DNA from: Casuarina equisetifolia
Lineage: Eukaryota > Streptophyta > Magnoliopsida > Fagales > Casuarinaceae
Direction of reading: 5' to 3'
DNA length: 64,000 nucleotides
Assembly (NCBI GenBank): GCA_028551475.1
Contig: CM052360.1
Location: 19,084,501 to 19,148,500, forward strand
Made by a program: the position numbers and the translations under genes. Shown piece after piece: positions 1-11,595 of the stretch. Each line of letters begins with the position of its first letter. The first letter of the stretch is position 1. A model generated the notes under the pieces. The model made no database searches and had not been told where the DNA came from. It saw only the letters and a program-made list of their open reading frames with translations.

Positions 1-121
1 GCTCAAATAGAAGGTACATTGAAAGCACTAGAGTGACAATTACTAAGGAACCAGCAACTATAGTTGCCCATAGAGGTACTTTGTAGGTCAAGAGAGTTGT
101 GAGATTTAGATAAGTTGTCAT
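1..121 (-). CDS. LAZ1/TMEM184 (DUF300)-type membrane protein, first coding exon, partial
   Basis: Minus-strand start ATG at 119-121, open to the left edge (40 codons seen). The peptide has a short polar N-terminus and then a hydrophobic helix (about residues 17-39, core WATIVAGSLVIVTLVLSMYL). It ends in LLFE, which in plant LAZ1-type proteins continues into the conserved H-x-x-A/S-Y segment outside this window. The family comprises multi-pass membrane proteins; Arabidopsis LAZ1 is tied to vacuole integrity, brassinosteroid signalling and cell death. A longer ORF in another frame over 3-248 starts at a splice junction and does not give this helix, so I prefer the 121 start. A 5'UTR intron is likely: an acceptor CAG lies at 241-243 (minus), with a candidate donor near 830-836. 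Family assignment rests on one exon, so it is moderate. Confidence 0.6.
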   Translation of the reverse strand, partial: MTTYLNLTTLLTYKVPLWATIVAGSLVIVTLVLSMYLLFE

Positions 122-1150
122 CTTCATCAGTGATATCAACTTCTAACCGGCCTATAATATCAGATATGGCCAGCATAATGGTATTATATCCGAAGTAACT
201 GCATAAGTTGATGAATGAGCAAGCCAACTTAAATCCAAACCTGTACACAACAAGTTAATAAAGCGAATTCCAACAGAGTCAGAAACCAAAATCCAAAATA
301 AACAAATAACCTAATAAAGCACCACGCAATGCATCATTTTACATATCCACTGGGACCTGGTTCTACTTCTTCATCATTAATAAACTTCGCGGTATCTAAA
401 AACACTAGGCTTTTATTTTCAAAACTAACCCAAATGCGTGAGATGGAATCAAATCCCTGTCCATCGGAAGTACGCAAAAGATTCGATCCCTAAAGAGCTA
501 GACCAAAAGGAAAATAGATTCAAAAGGACGATCAAACAAACAGTTTTAACTCATCAAAGCCTTATTTAAAAAAGTGATGCCCCACAGACAACAAATTTCA
601 AGGAATAATTTCTGCCCAAAACAAGCTCATAGAGATTGTTATCCAGCCATGCTATTAATCCACCAAGAAGAAAAAGATACACGTAATCCGAAGTTGCTTT
701 CCGCACGAGCATGCGATCGATTAGGTTAGAGCTAGAGAAGGAGGAACATGGAAAATAATCGGAACCAATTCAGAACGAGTACTAGCTAAACAATAAAATC
801 TAAAAATATTTCAATCTATTCGCCTAGGTTACCTACAAGTAAACAAAATCCAGTGCATCTTCGTTCACTGACAATGAGATTTCCAAAAATTGCAAACCGT
901 AATTTGTAGCATTCCCCCCACTTCCCCGGCAAAGAAGCACAGAATTCACAAACTAACAACTGATTACAACGAAGTAAGAACAGATTACCAAAATAAATAC
1001 GCTCATGGAGGATCGTCGACTTGGTTACAGCGAAGAAGAAGTTTCGTTCAAAATCTGATGAACTCTAAAAAGACAGGAGAAATACAGACGCCGGAAACTT
1101 GGCAGGGACGCCGCACGTGACTCGGATGGTCGCGCTCCAAGGACATGACA
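122..1150 (-). other. 5'UTR, probable leader intron and promoter of the LAZ1-like gene
   Basis: Minus-strand 122-240 is the last 5'UTR exon, because a pyrimidine-rich acceptor ends at 241. A plausible donor (TAG|GTAACC on the minus strand) lies near 830-836, so 241 to about 836 would be a leader intron. Bases 840-1130 would then hold the first UTR exon and proximal promoter. The ORF at 890-1120 shows no family features and is not called as a gene. Confidence 0.4.
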
Positions 1151-1633
1151 CGTGGCCGATTGATCAAGCTAAGTTAATTTGAAGGTGTATTATGCTAATA
1201 CATATCCCGCTACTAGAATTATCTACCGTCCCCGACGTCATCAACATTTAATAACAATGAAATTTATCATAATACTTGATTTTTTTTCCAAAAATGTTAG
1301 AAATTAAACAAAAGAACAGCATGCTTCGTTACGCGTTGTATTTTATTTTATTTTAACTATTCTGATGTAAAAAAAACGCATGCTTATTTGAGCTGGAAAC
1401 CCACTTCTGATATCTTGAATTCATTATGTTTGTACAGAGACTAAAGGAAAAAGGGGAGTTTTCAACAATTTCCCACATGGGTTTTGAATCTCCATACACT
1501 TTTTATGTAGTGTCACAGCAATAAGCATAGAATAATTCCTGCTAGGCTGCAAGTTATTGGAAATTTTTCCCAGAGATTTGCTTGTGGGGATTCAGTCAAG
1601 CTCCTTGGCGTTGGCTCCAATGTAAAATTCCGT
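1151..1633. other. Intergenic stretch and 3'UTR of the phosphatase gene
   Basis: AT-rich DNA between the LAZ1-like promoter and the phosphatase stop codon at 1634. It probably includes the phosphatase 3'UTR on the minus strand. No other feature seen. Confidence 0.5.
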
Positions 1634-4600
1634 TTATATGACTGGCCGGAGCTCTCCGGTGAGGAGGGCGAATTTCCGGTGCTGTGACAAGATGGGAAGC
1701 ACTCTAACTGCTTGAACTCTTGATGCCAAGTCATTGCCACTGGATGCTGTGTCTTCCTTAACCGCGTGGAGAACCGTCTGTAGGATTTGCAGGGGATCTC
1801 CATGGCTGACGATCAAGATTGCACACCTGCAGAAATAGCTTTGTTAAATCATGCAGATTATGAACACTTTCCTGTTCTTTCTGGTAAGAATGAAGCTACG
1901 GCTTATTTTTGTTCACAGTCAATGAAAAGGACAGAAAATGAATTGACTTCTTGTCTGTTAGTCCACAACTAGAGTCAGAACTTCGTTTTTATTTTCCATC
2001 AGAGTCATGTAAGAATGGGACAATTGACATGCATCTTGGAAAAAGCTTATTCAACTTCATTTCTGATGTTTTGTCTCTGCTTTGCTACTTTCTTTGTAGG
2101 TTGCAGTAAAAATTGCATGGGATTGATTGAGGGGACTTTTTGGAAAATTTCTAGCCTAATTTCAAGCAAGCGTAAGCTTCCAGCACAGGAATGCTGATAG
2201 AATTATTCATCTTGGCAAGAAGCCTGGTAGAATTACTACTGATAGTCAATTTAAGATAGGTAAATGCCATCTGCAAACATGAAAAGCAAAGGAATGTGCA
2301 AAGAATTGATGGATATCATAATTACCCTTCAAATTCTGACTCTGTAATTGCTAATGCATTGGCAAGTCTAGAAGCAACATCATCAACACTTTCTCCACCT
2401 TCTGGCCGCATAAATGGATCCTTTTCATCAAGAGCCCATATCTCTGAATACTGTTAATAATAGAAGAACAGATGTTCAAGAAATCCTTAATTGCAAATGG
2501 CATGGAAACTATATATTCAGCATAAGGCTTGAAAAAGGGGCATACTACAGACTAAAAACAAAAGGCTGCTCCGAGTTTACAATTTCGTGATGGTTTTAAG
2601 TAACATTTTTCTGATAAATCGCTTTAGTTGATTACAAATGCATATTCATCTTCTGCCCTCTCGGCAACAACCGTATCAATCCCCAATCACTTACTTTATC
2701 ATGTGACATAAGCTCGAAAGAAGGACCAAAGAAGCGTTCTCGTAGATCTTCCATCACCTATCCAGCACAATTCATATAATTAGCCTATGAGCAATTCTAT
2801 GTCATAGATGTCAGGGTTAAAATTTCATCGACTGAGACAATTTCATGCATTTATATTCAATGAATACAAAGCTGACCTCAACTAGAAGGCGGAATAGCCT
2901 ACCTTACATTGAGGACCTTCAAATGGAAGATCCAACGTAGATGCAACAACTTTAGCAGTGTGGCTTGTTCTTGAAAACGGAGAGTAACAAATGCGGACAT
3001 TTCCAAGTGCTATGTTACTTTCTTTTAGTGCCTGCAAATAAAACTCTTCAAATTTATTAGTTTTATTCTTATCTCCCAAAGAATTAAGTTTTACGTAAAA
3101 AATGGCTAGATCCTACCATATCAATTGTTTATCTTTATTGGAGCCACTTAGAAGCAATTTCGTTATTTGTTTATCAATAGCTACATCAAATTACATTCAG
3201 TAGTGGGATGCAGCATAAGTTATCAGGCTGTTGTGATCTTTACCCCCCAAGTTATGACATTAGAGTCTCGTCTTACACGCTAATGTCTCCAAGTCACATA
3301 ATCTCATATATAAATTAATGATGTTCATAAATAGTCAAAAGTAAGAAATGAGACTATATATCAGCAACTTACATTGATTGATCTATTACATACACGATGC
3401 CAGACAAACTATATTTTCGGTTCAACATCATATACACAGGTGAGGGTATTTTGGAGACATATGTTCAGTTTCACATCCAAATGTCTCAATTATCGTTGGT
3501 CCTTGGGTGGTGTTACGGGGAAGTGACTAGCACAAGTCTGGATCATGGCAATATGGCATAAGACATGGCACAATACATATTCGTAGTGCTCTCCTGCAAT
3601 TCAAGGTTTCATTTCACACTAAGCTAGTACTACTTCCTTCAGAAGCCGTTCAGGTCTAAAGTTGTTATTTTTGAACCAGTCAGTCATACAGCTGATAAGC
3701 CCATTACACCCATTATGACAAATGTATATTAGGCACCCTCTGAAGAATGGAGGGCTTGGGTTACTAGGTTACTGAAGAGTCTTTCGAGTGTCTTCTTGTA
3801 CCTAGATGTTATGTGATTGAGTGGCTAGATCTCACTGATAGTCATTCCTATCCTGTAATAGTTAGTGGTACTATGTTGCTGTGAACCAAACCAATATCTA
3901 TAAAATGTCAAGCAACCTGTCATACTGTACACATTTAAACGCCAAGATACATATGCATCATGTTCTGAGAATGATCAAACAAAGTTTTACCAACTAGTCA
4001 AAGAAAAGATAAGTACATACTTACGTCCATATCAGCCATGAAACTTAAATTTACAGAATGGGCATCGCAGTTTCATGATATTGGATGAAAGGTGAATCGC
4101 AGCATTAGGTTTATAAAAGATGGACTCCAAACGGGAAATCTTCAATTACAAGCGTCTACCTGTAGAAATAACTCTCCAGCCAACTCTGCTTGCTTAACAC
4201 CTTCAGCTGCCAATTGATATTCTTCACGCGTACCATTTTCCTGTTAGGATGCCAGCACCGGTTAATCACTTAAGGTAGACCCCAAACTTCATGAACAAGT
4301 GTAAACTTCATGGATCATATGGCCAGAAAATACGTCCTAATATCTAAGAACAATGGTGATAAACCAGCCATGTTCATTAAGATCTAATTTTTATCAAGAG
4401 AAGGAACCCACTAACCAGCCTAAACTCTTAAATACGTGGAACGAACTAAGCAAATTCTTTTCTCCCATATAAAAAGCTTTTGCATTTTCCAAACGATGAA
4501 CTTAGAAATCGGAAACAAATATCTCGAAAAACCCAATTGTGCACTACCAATTGGGATTCAATTAGTTATCAGCATCCCCAAAATGAAGAATTTCCTGCAT

Positions 4601-4954
4601 GCACGAAGCTCTAAACCTTAAACGAGAATGTGGAAAGGAAACAAATTTCCCGAGAAATCCAACTAAGCACTACCAATTTGAATTGAAATTATTATCATAA
4701 CCCTCATGATGAAGAATTTCCTGCACGCAAAGCTCTATAATTAAGAAGAATGAGGAAAAGCTAAAGACCCGAGTACAAGAATACTTGAAAAACAGGTAAT
4801 ATGGCATAACATTATGGGGAAAATCTAAAAAAAAATGAACGAAAAATGGAAAGAGAAGAACCGTGGAGGACACGATGAGGCCTTTTTCATTTGGAATGCT
4901 CTTGCCGTGCCTCAGAACCCAGTATCGGTTTCGCAGAAACGCCGTTGTCGCCAT
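1634..4954 (-). CDS. Histidine-phosphatase (phosphoglycerate mutase-like) protein, probable metal-independent phosphoserine phosphatase
   Basis: Six coding exons on the minus strand: 4954-4862, 4240-4160, 3031-2903, 2757-2695, 2450-2326 and 1826-1634. All introns are GT-AG; summed length is 684 nt, giving 227 residues. Exon 1 carries the catalytic RHG motif in YWVLRHGKSIPNEKG (residues 11-25), whose His is phosphorylated in this superfamily. Exon 3 has the second Arg region (YSPFSRTSHTA), exon 5 the PEGGES loop, and exon 6 the second catalytic His in IVSHGDPLQ. The C-terminus ends FALLTGELRPVI. Plant proteins of this size and order are annotated as phosphoglycerate mutase family or metal-independent phosphoserine phosphatase (Arabidopsis At4g38370 type), removing phosphate from small metabolites such as phosphoserine. 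The substrate is inferred. The gene is divergent from SLY1, 283 bp between start codons. No defects seen. Confidence 0.93.
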
Positions 4955-5237
4955 GCCCAGAACTAACAGCTACTTCTCCCAGCTACTTGGGAGTCCGTAT
5001 AAATATCATTCTATACCGTCTCAGTTTCTTTTTAAAAAATAAAAATAGAAGGTCTATGACGTGGCAAGATATTAGTGGCTTTGGTTACGGGGCTGGAAAA
5101 GGCCGACTGCAGAGGAACTTATTTCTGAATCGAACATCTCCCCGGTCGGATCGGAGGCCCCAGAATTGAAGAGCTCGGAGAAGCATTTTTCTGTCAAAGA
5201 ACGAAGAATCTCTCGCTCGGGACACAGTTTCGCGGCC
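4955..5237. promoter_or_regulatory. Compact divergent promoter between the phosphatase and SLY1
   Basis: Only 283 bp separate the two start codons, so the transcripts must share regulatory DNA. A TATAAATA lies at 4998-5005, readable toward SLY1. A TGACGTGGC lies at 5057-5065, a bZIP-type ACGT-core site resembling ABRE and ER-stress UPRE elements. The transcription start sites cannot be read from sequence. Confidence 0.55.
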
Positions 5238-7339
5238 ATGGCTCTCAATCTTCGACAGAAGCAAACACGTATGTCTCCCTCTCTCTGGATATTCTAGATC
5301 GAAATCCTTTCGTTTCTCTGATTTTTGGCTAATTTTCACAAAAAAGTTTCCTTCAATTGTATGGTTGATAACTAAGAGAAACAGACTGAAATGGGATATT
5401 TCTTTAAAGTCATGAACTTCCCTATGAAGATTGATGTTATTAGAGTTAATTGATAACCCATTTATTATGGGTGTGAATTTGGTCGGATGTGTTACTGAAT
5501 TTCGATCTCTGTTGGTTTCTGTGGTCAGAATGTATAACTCGAATGTTGAATCTAAACCAACCGGTGGACGCAACGGGTACTGCGAATGAAGACGTTTACA
5601 AGATCTTAATCTATGATAAATTTTGCCAAAACATCCTGTCCCCATTGATCCATGTGAAGGACCTTCGAAAGCACGGGGTGACTCTCTACTTTTTGATTGA
5701 TAAGGATCGAAAACCAGTTCACGATGTGCCCACCGTGTACTTTGTCCAACCCAGTCAAGCTAACATTCAGCGGATCATAGCCGACACGTCCCGCTCGCTG
5801 TATGATAGCTTTCACCTCAATTTCTCGTCTTCAATTCCCCGCCCGCTGCTCGAAGATCTTGCATCTGGGACGTTGAGTGCGGATTCGATCCAACGGATTT
5901 CGAAGGTTCACGACCAGTATTTGGAGTTTGTGACACTGGAGGATGGTTTGTTTTCATTGGCACAGAAGTCTAGTTTTGTGCAATTGAATGATCCATCTGC
6001 TGGGGATCGAGAAATTGAGGAGATTGTGGAGAGGATTGTTACGGGGTTATTTTGTGTTTTGGCTACACTAGCTGTGGTGCCAATAATTAGATGCCCCCGA
6101 GGTGGGCCAGCTGAGATGGTTGCCTCCGCGCTGGATCAGAGATTGCGAGACCATTTGTTATCGAAGAACAATTTGTTTACAGAAGGTGGAGGCATTGTGT
6201 CCTCTATCCATCGTCCTATTTTGTGTTTATTCGACAGGAACTTTGAGTTGTCAGTTGGGATACAGCATGATTTTCGGTACCGGCCACTTGTTCATGATGT
6301 TCTTGGATTGAAGCTGAATAGGTTGAGTGTGCAGGGTGAAAAGGGTGGGATGAAGTCGTATGAATTGGATAGTTCAGACCCATTCTGGGTTACCAATGGC
6401 TCGTTGGAATTCCCTGAAGTTGCAGTGGAGATTGAAACTCAATTGAATAAATATAAGAAAGATGTTGAAGAGGTGAACAGAAGGACTGGTGGGAGTGACG
6501 GGGCTGAGTTTGATGGTACAGACCTGATGGGGAACACAAAGCATTTGATGAATGCAGTGAACTCTCTGCCTGAGTTGACAGAGCGGAAACAGGTGATTGA
6601 TAAGCATACCAACATTGCTACTGTTTTGTTGGGTGAGATCAAGGAGAGGTCACTTGATTCTTATGCAAAAAAGGAGAATGACATGCTGATAAGAGGAAGC
6701 ATTGACCGGAATGAGCTTCTTGGAGTGCTCAGAGGGAAAGGGACGAAGATGGATAAGTTGCGGTTTGCTATTATGTATCTGATCTCTTCAGAAAGCCTTA
6801 ATCAGCCAGAGGTGGAATCAGTGGAAGCAGCACTTAAGGAGTTCGAGGTTGACACTAGCGCATTTCAGTATGTGAAAAAGTTGAAGTCATTAAATGCCTC
6901 AATGGCATCGGCAAGTTTAGCCAGTAGAAACAATATAGTTGACTGGGCTGAGAAAATCTATGCTGTGACAGCAGGTGTGAAGAATCTCTTATCTTCTGAT
7001 AGGCAGCTGGCATTGACCAGGACAGTCGAACTCTTGATGGATGGGAAGCCAAATCCTGAAATTGATGGTTACCTTGCATTTGATCCTCGTGCTTTGAAGT
7101 CAAGTTCTGGTAGTAGTCATTTGAGAGGACCATTTAAGGAAGCTATTGTGTTCATGATAGGCGGTGGTAATTACGTTGAGTACGGCAGCTTGCAAGAATT
7201 CGCACAGCGACAGCAGCCTGTCAAGCATGTTATATATGGAACAACAGAAATTCTGACAGGAGCAGAGTTTGTTGAGCAGCTTGCACTGTTGGGGCATAAG
7301 ATGGGACTTGGGGTTAACATTGCCGCTTCATCTTCTTAA
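5238..7339 (+). CDS. SLY1: SLY1, Sec1/Munc18-family vesicle-fusion protein
   Basis: Two exons: 5238-5268 (ten codons plus one base) and 5529-7339. Joining them gives 613 residues. The start MALNLRQKQT is typical of plant SLY1, followed by RMLNLNQP and the long Sec1-like body (SPLIHVKDLRKHGVTLYFLI, RCPRGGPAEMVAS, IFDRNFELS-type CLFDRNFELSVGIQHDFRYR, FVFMIGGGNYVEY-type end). SM proteins clasp syntaxin-type SNAREs; SLY1 works with the SED5/SYP3 class at ER-to-Golgi fusion and acts as a cytosolic peripheral protein. Exon 2 alone is open from 5489, but the in-frame sequence before 5529 is intron. Relative to the Arabidopsis protein as I remember it, about five residues are missing after DWAEKIY (near 6950-6965), without frameshift. 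No other oddity. Confidence 0.96.
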
Positions 7340-8409
7340 TACTTACATGTTCTAAGACTCTTTCAAGCTTGCTATCTGGCAGCCTATGCACGGTTGAGGA
7401 GGCACAATGGGGAGTTAAAACCCAAAATGGGCAATCAAATATGGACTCCGAGCTGGATATCTCTGAACTGATGCAGACATTGCTGGGGAATGCATTTCAT
7501 TCTTGATTTTGAGGCATGCACGCTGGTTTTCATTGCTTTTGACAATATCAACGTATCCCTTTTTGTTTTTCATCCTAGTGAGTGGGTTTCCACCAATGAG
7601 AAGCTATATTTGTGTTTCTTAGGCAAGTTCTGTTGTTAGATAATTTTCTCCTTCCATTGTTCTTCACTGTACTCCAAAACTAAACGTTTGAGAACCACTT
7701 GTTAATTTGTTCAGTACAACAATATGAGTTCTATTCTGATGTTGATTAATATTTTCATTGTATGTTATTTCCAGTAAGTTGATGGAACAGATCTTTGAAG
7801 GTTCATATCTATTCTTGGGTTAAATTTGTGGTCTGTAGATGTATGTAATTCGACCAGACCTTACATACAGCATCAAACTCCATGGCAGTACATCATGGAA
7901 CGCCCTACTCCTCCAAGCCTGTAATCTCTCTTCCCACCAAACTATAATTTGTGCTTTTCTGGCATTCAAATTCATTTGGAAGACTAGTGTAGAAGACAAA
8001 CTGCAAGCATCAGGTCTTTGAGATTGTTGATTTCTGCTTCTTACACAATGAAGGCAAAATCAAGTCCTGTGTTGTAAAACATTGGCAATCTTAAGGAAAC
8101 TTTTCCAAGAACAGCACTTTTCCAAGAACAGCACTTTTGAAATTTTGATATATGCATAATGTGTTAAGAATTGTAGAGATCAATCCAGAAAGGTAAGGCC
8201 TGGGTTATTGAGATTCGTTAAAAAGAACTGTGGAGGCTCAAAGCGCAAAAAGTCCCACAAAAGTGGCATTACTGCAAAAAACAAAAAATGCTCCTTTTCT
8301 GCGTTTTTTTAAAAATTAATAACGCCCAATTTCATGGCTCCAGTGCAGCCTTCTTCTGAACCCTGGTTTCCGAAAGTCCAACACGTTTAATTGAGACGCC
8401 GGCGACTCC
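7340..8409 (+). other. SLY1 3'UTR and IDH upstream region
   Basis: No coding signal. The first several hundred bases are T-rich and fit a 3'UTR. A short direct repeat (CTTTTCCAAGAACAGCA) occurs twice near 8098-8130. Bases 8300-8409 would contain the IDH promoter and leader. The ORF at 7839-8021 has no recognisable family features. Confidence 0.5.
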
Positions 8410-11400
8410 ATGGCGCGCCGAGGCCTCACCATCCTCAAGCAGCTGACGGCCGCGCACCCTGCGTGGACCAGATCGGTGACGTACATGCCCCGACCCGGGG
8501 ACGGGGCGCCACGCGCAGTGACTTTGATCCCCGGTGATGGCGTGGGCCCTTTGGTGACGAACGCAGTGGAGCAGGTGATGCAGGCGATGCACGCGCCGGT
8601 TTACTTTGAGCGCTACGAAGTGCACGGCGACATGAGCCGGGTGCCGCCCGAGGTGATCGAGTCGATACAGAAGAACAAGGTGTGTCTGAAGGGCGGGCTC
8701 CGGACGCCAGTCGGTGGTGGTGTAAGCTCGCTCAACGTGCTGCTTCGGAAGGAGCTCGACCTCTACGCCTCTCTCGTCAATTGCTTCAATCTCCCTGGGC
8801 TTCCCACTCGCCACGAGAACGTGGATATCGTTGTGATTAGGGAGAATACTGAGGGCGAATACTCCGGCCTAGAGCATGAGGTCGTCCCCGGCGTTGTCGA
8901 GAGTCTCAAGGTAAATTCCGAGGATTATGCGGCGCTCTTAAACTATTAGTAGTTTTTATTTGGTTGCTTCATATTTTGCTGTTGCTTTTAACTTTGCATA
9001 TCAGTCGGCTCTCTTAAAGTGTAAACTCAAGACGAAAAAAATATGAGCAGCCTCCTCAAAATTTGTTGTTATCTAGTTGTCATAGCTAGTTTCGAATTAT
9101 TTGGTATCTTATGGAGTTCAATAAGTCATGATGCATTATTTGTTCGGACTTCACAACCCCAGTAACTATCGTGTAAAGTATGCAATGGAGTAAAGATAAA
9201 GGAAGAATATTTTGTAAATCTGAGACTCCGGCCTGTTACATGTGCTAAATGCATGGGGATAAATTTCTGAACTGTTCCGTTTAAAAATGTATAGGACTTA
9301 AGAGACACTACAAGGTAGACTGTCATAGATACTCTGGAGGATTTTTGCCTAGCCTGGATTTTGTTCAGTGATTTTGTTGCAATTCTGAGTCTTGTAAAAT
9401 TTGATATGTTATTTTATACATCTGTGCAAAGGGTAGATTTATTTTCCTGTTAAATGACACTTTTTTGCTTAGGTGATAACGAAGTTCTGCTCGGAACGTA
9501 TCGCAAAATACGCATTTGAGTATGCTTATCTAAACAACAGGAAAAAGGTGACAGCCGTGCACAAAGCCAACATCATGAAACTCGCAGATGGTTTGTTTTT
9601 GGAATCTTGCCGGGAGGTTGCAACAAAATATCCTGGTATTAAATACAACGAGATCATTGTGGACAACTGCTGTATGCAACTTGTTTCAAAGCCCGAGCAA
9701 TTTGATGTCATGGTATGTCAGCTATGAGAAGGAAAAAATGTTTTGTGTCTAATGGTGAAGAAACAACAGTTATTTATTCCATTACATTACAAATCGTTAC
9801 CATCTATGGCTTTATGAATTTTTTTGGCATATTGTCTTACTTTCATGTGATAGTCGGTGATCAAATTTTCTTGGGAAACTTGTCTTCTGGGGGAGTGAGG
9901 ACCAATGCATTGTTAACAAATAGATCCTACCATAGATAGGGGTGAGATGAATGAGACTGGATTTGAATAATTATTCAACTTGTTAACCAGCAGGGTAACG
10001 TGATGGAAGCCTTTTTATTGTTAGTAGTAGAGATGGCCCTTGTCTTTGATTTCTTATTCTGTCAAGTTGATGCTCAGGGATTTGTATATGGCCTTAGTTT
10101 TAGATAAGAGTTTAATGTTTTGGGCGTCAATTTATTAATATGTTGGAAACTGGCTCTGGACATTACTGGCAATGATGTTGAATTGGATATTTAAGAGCAG
10201 CAAGATGTCTTTGTTCATGGGTTGTATAAATATTTGCTTCAGTGATAAATTTATCATGTCCTTTTCTAGTTTCTTTTTTTCGCTTGACCAACAAAAAGAG
10301 ATGGATGCAGAACTGAAATCTTTTAATAATCCACAGGCTTGTCTCTGGCTTGACTTGTGGAGCAGCTCATGCTGGTGCATATGCTCACACAATAAGCTAA
10401 GCCTGGGTGTTCCTGCTTTCCTTTAGGGGCCTGCCCCTTTTGGTTGCCCTTTATTTTCTGATATTTTGTGGGGTGGTGGGGATTGGTTGTCGTTGGTTTG
10501 TTCTGGGAGATCTTGGCTTTGTTTGCGTAACAGGCTGAGCACTGGAAACACTGACCTTGGTTCAACTTAACCGGTGAATAATTTTATTGATGTGTTTTAG
10601 TTGTAAGTGACCATCTCCAGATATAATTAATCAATTCTACACAGAAGAAGTGGTGCGGTAAACTTAAGGCAGAGAGATTCTTAGGTATTCTATGTGTACA
10701 TATATATGCACTAGCTGATTTGGAAATCTAAACACAAAAAAAATGTTGGATTTTTGGGAAATGCTTAAGCTGACCAGGCTTGCTTTGTTTCCTTTTGCTC
10801 AAGCAGACAAGTCTACGTGGGTTCCCCTTTCTTGCTTTGATGAGATCATGATGTCGTTCTCGGTTTCCTAAATTCGTTTTGTATTAAGTGTTCTCCTAAG
10901 TTTTTGTTATGGTTATTTGTTTTCCTCAAGTTATATAATTAGTTTACTTTTGGTTTTTGGTTTTGGCCTGCTGAGGAGTTAGCTATTCATATATCCGGAG
11001 TCCTGTAGACATTCGGCTGTCTCTTTGTATACCGTTCACATTTCCTGATGATTTGCGTTAATCAAAGAAATAATTAACCACTGCTGCCAATTTCCTCCCA
11101 CAACCCTCTGATGGAATTTCTTTCTTGCTTTGTAGGTGACTCCTAATCTTTATGGCAATCTTGTAGCAAATACAGCGGCTGGTATTGCTGGGGGCACTGG
11201 TGTCATGCCAGGAGGTAATCTTCCTAATCTTAGCTGAACTAACTGTTCTACGCTTTGTGGTGTTCAGATTTTGGATGTCATGAAGTTGACATACAAACTG
11301 GGGGCGTTTGGTGACTACAGGCAATGTGGGGGCTGATCACGCCGTGTTTGAGCAAGGTGCTTCAGCAGGAAATGTAGGGAATGAAAAGGTAGTGCAACAA

Positions 11401-11595
11401 AATAAGGCGAACCCCGTAGCGTTGCTCCTTTCATCAGCCATGATGCTCAGGCACCTTCAGTTTCCTTCATTTGCCGATCGGCTTGAGACTGCTGTGAAGC
11501 GCGTCATATCTGAGGGCAAGTGCCGTACAAAAGATCTTGGTGGAGACAGCACCACCCAAGAAGTTGTTGATGCCGTCATTGCCAATCTGGACTAA
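8410..11595 (+). CDS. IDH1: NAD-dependent isocitrate dehydrogenase, regulatory subunit, mitochondrial
   Basis: Four exons: 8410-8910, 9473-9712, 11136-11214 and 11321-11595. All introns are GT-AG; the total is 1095 nt, 364 residues. The first ~24 residues ([12 protein letters not shown]..., Arg-rich, few acids, then RSVTYMP) fit a mitochondrial presequence. [12 protein letters not shown] (38-49) is the family's dinucleotide/substrate start motif. [12 protein letters not shown] (93-104) replaces the catalytic-subunit Ser loop, which marks a regulatory subunit. [31 protein letters not shown] and [17 protein letters not shown] follow in the expected order. In plants the regulatory subunit pairs with the catalytic one to oxidise isocitrate to 2-oxoglutarate in the TCA cycle. 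Exon 1 is much more GC-rich than the rest, as in many plant genes with a transit peptide. Intron 2 is 1,423 bp and holds no recognisable insert. Confidence 0.96.

Noticed and set aside
3..248. 81-codon minus ORF at the left edge
   Set aside because: It begins at an intron acceptor and has no family features. The frame from 121 gives a LAZ1-type N-terminus instead.
1787..2197. Plus-strand ORFs over the phosphatase 3' end
   Set aside because: They are antisense to the exon/intron sequence of the minus-strand gene, with no domain.
5085..5645. 186-codon minus ORF across the SLY1 start
   Set aside because: It is antisense to the SLY1 promoter, exon 1, intron and exon 2. The plus-strand SLY1 model explains the conservation.
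8332..8814. 160-codon minus ORF over IDH exon 1
   Set aside because: It is a GC-rich antisense shadow of the IDH1 coding exon.
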